The position numbers and the translations under genes were made by a program. From assembly GCA_049518775.1 (NCBI GenBank), contig JBEKRL010000041.1:1-17284 (forward strand): 17,284 bases of DNA. The letters are read 5' to 3'. Below are positions 13,630 to 17,284 of the stretch, piece by piece. The first letter of the stretch is position 1; every line of letters begins with the position of its first letter. The notes under the pieces are model-generated. The model saw nothing but the letters and a program-made list of their open reading frames with translations, searched no databases and was not told where the DNA came from. The stretch comes from Bog-877 sp049518775. Its GTDB lineage: Bacteria; Chloroflexota; Dormibacteria; Aeolococcales; Bog-877.

Positions 13630-16364
13630 GGCTCGGGTTCTACTTCCGGTACACCACCAGGTCGCTCCGGCGCGGCGGCAGCCGCACCCTGCTGGCCGGG
13701 TTCTGCGTCGCGGTCGGGGTGATGGCGATCGTCGGGCTGCAGCTGGCGGCGGCCATGGTGACCGACTCCCTCACCTCCAATGTCCGGGAGGCCAACGGCG
13801 GTGACATCTCCGTGGTCTCGGTGGCGGTGCCCTTCCCCTCCAGCCAGCTGCGCACCTTCGCGACCCTCAAGCGCGAGGGCGAGATCGAGAACTTCACCGC
13901 GATCCGGGAGCTCGCCGCCACCCTGATCAGACCCGGCGGCCGGGGGATCTCGGTGACGATCGACGCCGTCGACCCCAAGAGCTTCCCCTTGGTTGGGAGC
14001 CTCGGGCTCAGGTCAGGGGCACTGGGCGACTTCCACCAGCTGCTCAGCCGCCGCCAGACGATGGTGGTCTCGGGCGGCGTGGCCAGTCTGCTCGAGGTCG
14101 GAGTGGGCCACCGGACCAAGATCGATGTGCCGGGCGCGACCCTGCCGGTGAGCTGGACCGTGGGCGGGGTGCTCGCCGAGAACCCGCCGGCTGGGATGGA
14201 CAACGACGTGCTGGTCTCCAGCGCAGAGCTCGATTCGGTGCTTCCGTCCTCCAGCACTCCCGAGTACGGCGAGGTGTACGTCACCACCAGGAGCTCCGCC
14301 CGCGCCGACCAGGTGGCCAAGACCCTCCGCAGCCAGTTCCCGCTGGCCACCGTCTCCACCGTCAAGCAGGCGCTCAACTCAGACAAGAAGGCCAGTCAGC
14401 AGCTCACCCAGTTCCTCTCCATCGCCGGGCTGGCGGCACTGCTGATCGGCGGCATCGGGATCGTCAACACCATGCAGGTGAGCTTGGCCCGGCGGCACCT
14501 TGAGATCGCCATGCTCAAGACCACCGGCTACCGGCGCCGCGACCTCTACACCCTGTTCGCCCTGGAGGCGGCCCTGCTCGGCCTGGGCGGTGGGATCGTC
14601 GGGGCACTTGCCGGGATTGGTCTCTCGGATGCCGTGCGCCTTTTGGTCCAGCAGATCGCCAGCATCTCGATCGACTTCGTGATCAGCCCCGAGGTGGTCC
14701 TGGCCGGGGTGGGGATCGGGGTGGCGACCGCCTGCATCTTCGCCATCCTCCCGATCGTGAGGCTCAGCCGGGTGCGCCCGGCGGCGGTGCTGCGGGACGA
14801 CCCGGGCGGGCCCTCGGCCGGGGTGGTCGGCTCGAGCGTGGCCCTCCTGGCCCTGGTGGGGGTCCTGTTCTGGCTGCTGGCATCGGCAATCCTGGGATCC
14901 GCCCCGCTGGCGCTGTGGCTGGTGGTCGGGACCGGAGTCGCGCTCGGGTTGCTGACTGGGCTCTTCAGCCTGGCACTGCTGTTGATCGGCCACGTGCCGG
15001 TCCCCGAGCGGTTCAGCCCCAGCTACGTGATCCTGGTAACCGGGGGGCTGCTGGTCTCGGTGGTGGTGGCCACGGTGACCGACCTCCGGGCGGTGGGAGC
15101 ACTCCTGATCGCGACCTCGGTCATGGGCTACGTCATCGTCTTCCTGCCCAAGGGGGTGCGGTCGGTGGTCCGCCTGGCGCTCCGCAACGCCGGGCGGCAG
15201 CGGACCCGAGCCGCGGCCACGGCCGTTGCGCTCTTCGTGGGCGTCTTCGCGGTGGGGCTGATCCTGGTGCTGGGAACCGACATCAGAAACGAGCTCGACA
15301 GCGTGATCACCCACGCCACCACCTACAACGTGATCGCGGTGGCCCCCGAGACCAGCTCCGGCCCCCTGCTGAAGGCAGCAGCCCAGCTGCGCAGCACGGG
15401 CGAGCTCTCCACGGTGGCCGCCCTGACCTCGCCTGAGATCGTCAATGGCCGCCCCTTCGTCCAGCTTTCGAGGTCCAGGTCCGGCAGCCGCAGGTCCGAG
15501 GACGCACTCTTCCTGCTCAGCGGGATCCAGGGCTATCCGGTCGACGGCGGCGTGCTACCCCGGGTCCGCATCATCAGCGGCCGGCAGCTGCGCCCGTCCG
15601 ACGCCGTCGACAACGGGGTGCTGCTCAGCGCCGCTCTCAACGAGGCTCCCTACCGGTTCCAGACCGGAGACACCCTGACCGTGTCCGACCCCTTCGCCAG
15701 CCATCCTTCCCCCGTGGAGCTGCGGGTGGTGGGCTTCTACGGCACCCTCCTCGGTACTGGCAAGGGGATCAGCGTCAGCACCACCGTGGCCCCGATTCTG
15801 GCCACGAGGCAGACCGCCGTGGCGGTGGGAGGCTCGAACCTGGAACAGGTCGTCGAACTCAAGTTCCCGCCCGACCGCGCCGACGCCGCCGCCACCCAGC
15901 TCCGCAAGGCCGACCCCGCGGCCGAGGTCGTCAACCTGGCCGACTTCACGCTCATCATCGACCAGTTCCTCAACAATGCCATCCTCTTCCTGACCGCGAT
16001 CGCCTCCCTGGCTCTGCTGGCGGGGATCGTGATCGTGGCCAACTCGGTGGCGCTGGCCCTGATGGAGCGCCGCCGCGAGATCGGGATCCAGAAGGCGGTG
16101 GGCCTGAGCAACCGCGCTGTCTACTCCCAGGTGCTGGTGGAGACGGCCACCGTGGCCGGGCTGGGCGCGATGGCGGGCATGGTGGCCATCGCCGCGGTGC
16201 TGGTCCCGCTGGGCAGCTTGTTGCTCAAGCTCAACCTGGGGCTCCCCACTCCACTGGGCCTGGTCATCGTGCTGGGGGCCATCCTGGTGGCGGTCGCCAC
16301 CGCCGCCCTGGTCGCGTGGCGACCGGTCCGGGTGAGGCCGCTGGAGGTCCTGCGCTACGAGTAG
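13626..16364 (+). CDS. ABC transporter permease with two FtsX-like domains
   Basis: The 912-residue membrane protein pairs with the upstream ATPase. TTG 13626 (overlapping TGA) is a good start because it opens directly into RLGFYFRYTTRSL and a first membrane helix at about 22-45. An extracytoplasmic domain (about 50-255) follows. The first FtsX block (about 262-392) has helices near 264-286, 308-336 and 357-378. Four extra central helices lie near 401-424, 427-455, 466-486 and 489-508. Another helix at 531-553 leads to a second extracytoplasmic domain and the C-terminal FtsX block, with ERRREIGIQKAVGLS and the closing RPVRVRPLEVLRYE. The duplicated MacB-like architecture suggests export of, or mechanical work on, an envelope substrate such as a lipid, lipoprotein or peptide. 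No MacA-type adaptor is encoded nearby, and the substrate is unknown. Confidence 0.92.
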   Translation: MRLGFYFRYTTRSLRRGGSRTLLAGFCVAVGVMAIVGLQLAAAMVTDSLTSNVREANGGDISVVSVAVPFPSSQLRTFATLKREGEIENFTAIRELAATLIRPGGRGISVTIDAVDPKSFPLVGSLGLRSGALGDFHQLLSRRQTMVVSGGVASLLEVGVGHRTKIDVPGATLPVSWTVGGVLAENPPAGMDNDVLVSSAELDSVLPSSSTPEYGEVYVTTRSSARADQVAKTLRSQFPLATVSTVKQALNSDKKASQQLTQFLSIAGLAALLIGGIGIVNTMQVSLARRHLEIAMLKTTGYRRRDLYTLFALEAALLGLGGGIVGALAGIGLSDAVRLLVQQIASISIDFVISPEVVLAGVGIGVATACIFAILPIVRLSRVRPAAVLRDDPGGPSAGVVGSSVALLALVGVLFWLLASAILGSAPLALWLVVGTGVALGLLTGLFSLALLLIGHVPVPERFSPSYVILVTGGLLVSVVVATVTDLRAVGALLIATSVMGYVIVFLPKGVRSVVRLALRNAGRQRTRAAATAVALFVGVFAVGLILVLGTDIRNELDSVITHATTYNVIAVAPETSSGPLLKAAAQLRSTGELSTVAALTSPEIVNGRPFVQLSRSRSGSRRSEDALFLLSGIQGYPVDGGVLPRVRIISGRQLRPSDAVDNGVLLSAALNEAPYRFQTGDTLTVSDPFASHPSPVELRVVGFYGTLLGTGKGISVSTTVAPILATRQTAVAVGGSNLEQVVELKFPPDRADAAATQLRKADPAAEVVNLADFTLIIDQFLNNAILFLTAIASLALLAGIVIVANSVALALMERRREIGIQKAVGLSNRAVYSQVLVETATVAGLGAMAGMVAIAAVLVPLGSLLLKLNLGLPTPLGLVIVLGAILVAVATAALVAWRPVRVRPLEVLRYE

Positions 16365-16367
16365 CGC
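16352..16367 (+). terminator. Palindrome across the permease stop codon
   Basis: GCGCTAC (16352-16358) and GTAGCGC (16361-16367) are perfect inverted repeats separated by GA, and the TAG stop codon lies in the second arm. A 6-bp stem with a CGAG loop would form. No T tract follows. It could be a weak terminator or a 3'-end stabiliser; a role in termination is uncertain. Confidence 0.3.
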
Positions 16368-17053
16368 CCACCGCCAGCCGACCGGGGCCGAGAACTTGGA
16401 GGCGCTCGAGGAGGAATAGGGGCAGGGGACCGACGTGCTGGGGCGCCGCGGGGAGTGAGAGCTGCTGAGTGCCACCCGCTGCGCTGGCGGGCGTGCCATC
16501 GAGGTCCCCTTCCACCTGGTCTTGGGCACCCAGCGCTCCCTGGTTGCCCTGGCCAGCCGGCCCAGGCCGAGCCGGATCTGGATCACATCAGCTCTTGGCG
16601 CGGCTGGCGCTGGCGCGACCAGGCGGTCCTGCGACATGCCCACTTCGTGCGAGCCTCTGCCGCGGCCTTCCCCGCCACCACCGACGTCGTCGACCTCGGG
16701 CTGCGGACCGCCGCCGCCGTGCTGGCCCCGGCGAGAGCCACCACGCCCTTGCTCAAGTCCCCACCCAGCGCTAGGTGCTGACGCGTCCGGACCTCCTGGC
16801 AACTCTGCTCAGGGAACTCCCCATCCGCCACCTCGGCCCGCCTTCCGGTCTCCCCGGACCAGTCCCAAGGGAACTGGGGATGCGGCGGCAAACCCGGGAC
16901 GGGCTGCTGGGCGGTGCCGGCCCGCCGACTGGGACCTCGAGGCCGACGTTCTCAAGGCCACGAAGTACGCGCCTGACGCTGGTGCCGAATCCCTGACGCT
17001 CGGGTCCCTGGCGGTGCGGCTGCCTCTGTTCGCCTAGCTGCGGGGAGCTCCCC
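16365..17053. other. Gene-poor interval between the permease and the GH114-like gene
   Basis: Several frames stay open here because of high GC, but none gives a recognisable or well-composed protein. The best plus-strand stretch (about 16555-16780) has a fairly protein-like middle, including RDQAVLRHAHFVRAS and TTDVVDLGLRTAAAV, but no ribosome site and no family match. It may be a gene remnant. A hairpin with arms CCAGT/ACTGG plus CC/GG lies at 16859-16877. The perfect palindrome GGGGAGCTCCCC (17042-17053) abuts the stop codon of the GH114-like gene. Because the flanking genes converge, transcription of both should end in this interval. Confidence 0.5.
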
Positions 17054-17284
17054 TCATCTGCAGGGCACGCGCACGTCGCCGTCGAGATCGAGGTCGAACT
17101 GGACGGAGTCGAAGTCCAGGGCATTGGCACTGGGGCAGAAGCTGGCCGGGGCTGACCCCTGTCCCTGGTACTCCACCTCCAGGACTGCCTTGCCGGCTCT
17201 GCTGTAGGGAGCCAGGTCGGAGCAGTCGTCGTATTGGAAGCACTGCTCCTCGATCACGAAGTCGAAGTAGGGCTCGAGGACGCT
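17054..17284 (-). CDS. GH114-like (endo-alpha-1,4-polygalactosaminidase family) protein, C-terminal part
   Basis: Only the last 76 residues are inside the window; the gene enters from the right edge. The segment LEPYFDFVIEEQCFQYDDC, then LAPYSRAGKAVLEVEY, a later FCPSANALDF and a final Cys near the end match the C-terminal beta/alpha-barrel end of GH114/TM1410-type glycosidases, as recalled from the family. Members are usually secreted and contain paired cysteines; four Cys are seen here. The family acts on alpha-1,4-linked galactosamine polymers, but many members are uncharacterised. ATG-like starts inside the fragment are not used, because the frame is open to the edge. The call rests on a short piece. 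Confidence 0.65.
   Translation of the reverse strand, partial: SVLEPYFDFVIEEQCFQYDDCSDLAPYSRAGKAVLEVEYQGQGSAPASFCPSANALDFDSVQFDLDLDGDVRVPCR

Noticed and set aside
14379..15314. 311-codon open frame on the minus strand
   Set aside because: Rich in His, Gln, Asp and Pro, as expected for the complement of a membrane-protein gene; it lies fully within the permease.
1..17284. CRISPR array, tRNA, insertion sequence or prophage signals
   Set aside because: No regularly spaced long repeats, tRNA-like cloverleaf, transposase or integrase coding sequence was seen.

Overview
The window is GC-rich bacterial chromosome with strong G/C bias at third codon positions and frequent GTG/TTG starts. It looks like a high-GC, probably soil or sediment lineage, such as Actinomycetota or a Chloroflexota/Dormibacterota-like group. 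The phylum cannot be fixed from the sequence alone. The separate AccD and AccA subunits and the type of phosphate-binding protein argue against a standard Streptomyces or Mycobacterium layout. No mobile element, tRNA, rRNA or CRISPR array was seen.

Layout from left to right: (1) 1-1582, minus: 5' part of a divergent transketolase-family enzyme that runs off the left edge. (2) 1583-2098: gene-free spacer of about 500 bp containing strong inverted repeats. (3) 2099-6077, minus: a high-affinity phosphate transporter operon in the unusual order pstB-pstS-pstC-pstA, preceded by a PHO-box-like array of four 7-mers spaced exactly 11 nt apart (6099-6138). (4) 6156-8509, minus: fabH-fabF, divergent from (5) 8752-10445, plus: accD-accA. 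Together these cover malonyl-CoA formation, initiation and condensation in type II fatty-acid synthesis. (6) 10455-12767, minus: a short methylenetetrahydrofolate-reductase-family gene followed by a group II PLP-dependent amino-acid decarboxylase. (7) 12877-16364, plus: an ABC ATPase and a 912-residue FtsX/MacB-type permease, divergent from (6). (8) 16365-17053: about 690 bp without a recognisable gene. (9) 17054-17284, minus: C-terminal end of a GH114-like protein that enters from the right edge.

Several adjacent genes overlap by 4 nt (fabH/fabF, accD/accA, ABC ATPase/permease), which implies translational coupling. The genes are mostly housekeeping (phosphate uptake, lipid synthesis, C1 and pentose metabolism). 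No clearly new multigene system was recognised. The items most worth checking are the PHO-box array, the structured spacer at 1909-2036, the divergent transketolase, the non-lipoprotein PstS and the ABC ATPase that lacks its D-loop aspartate.
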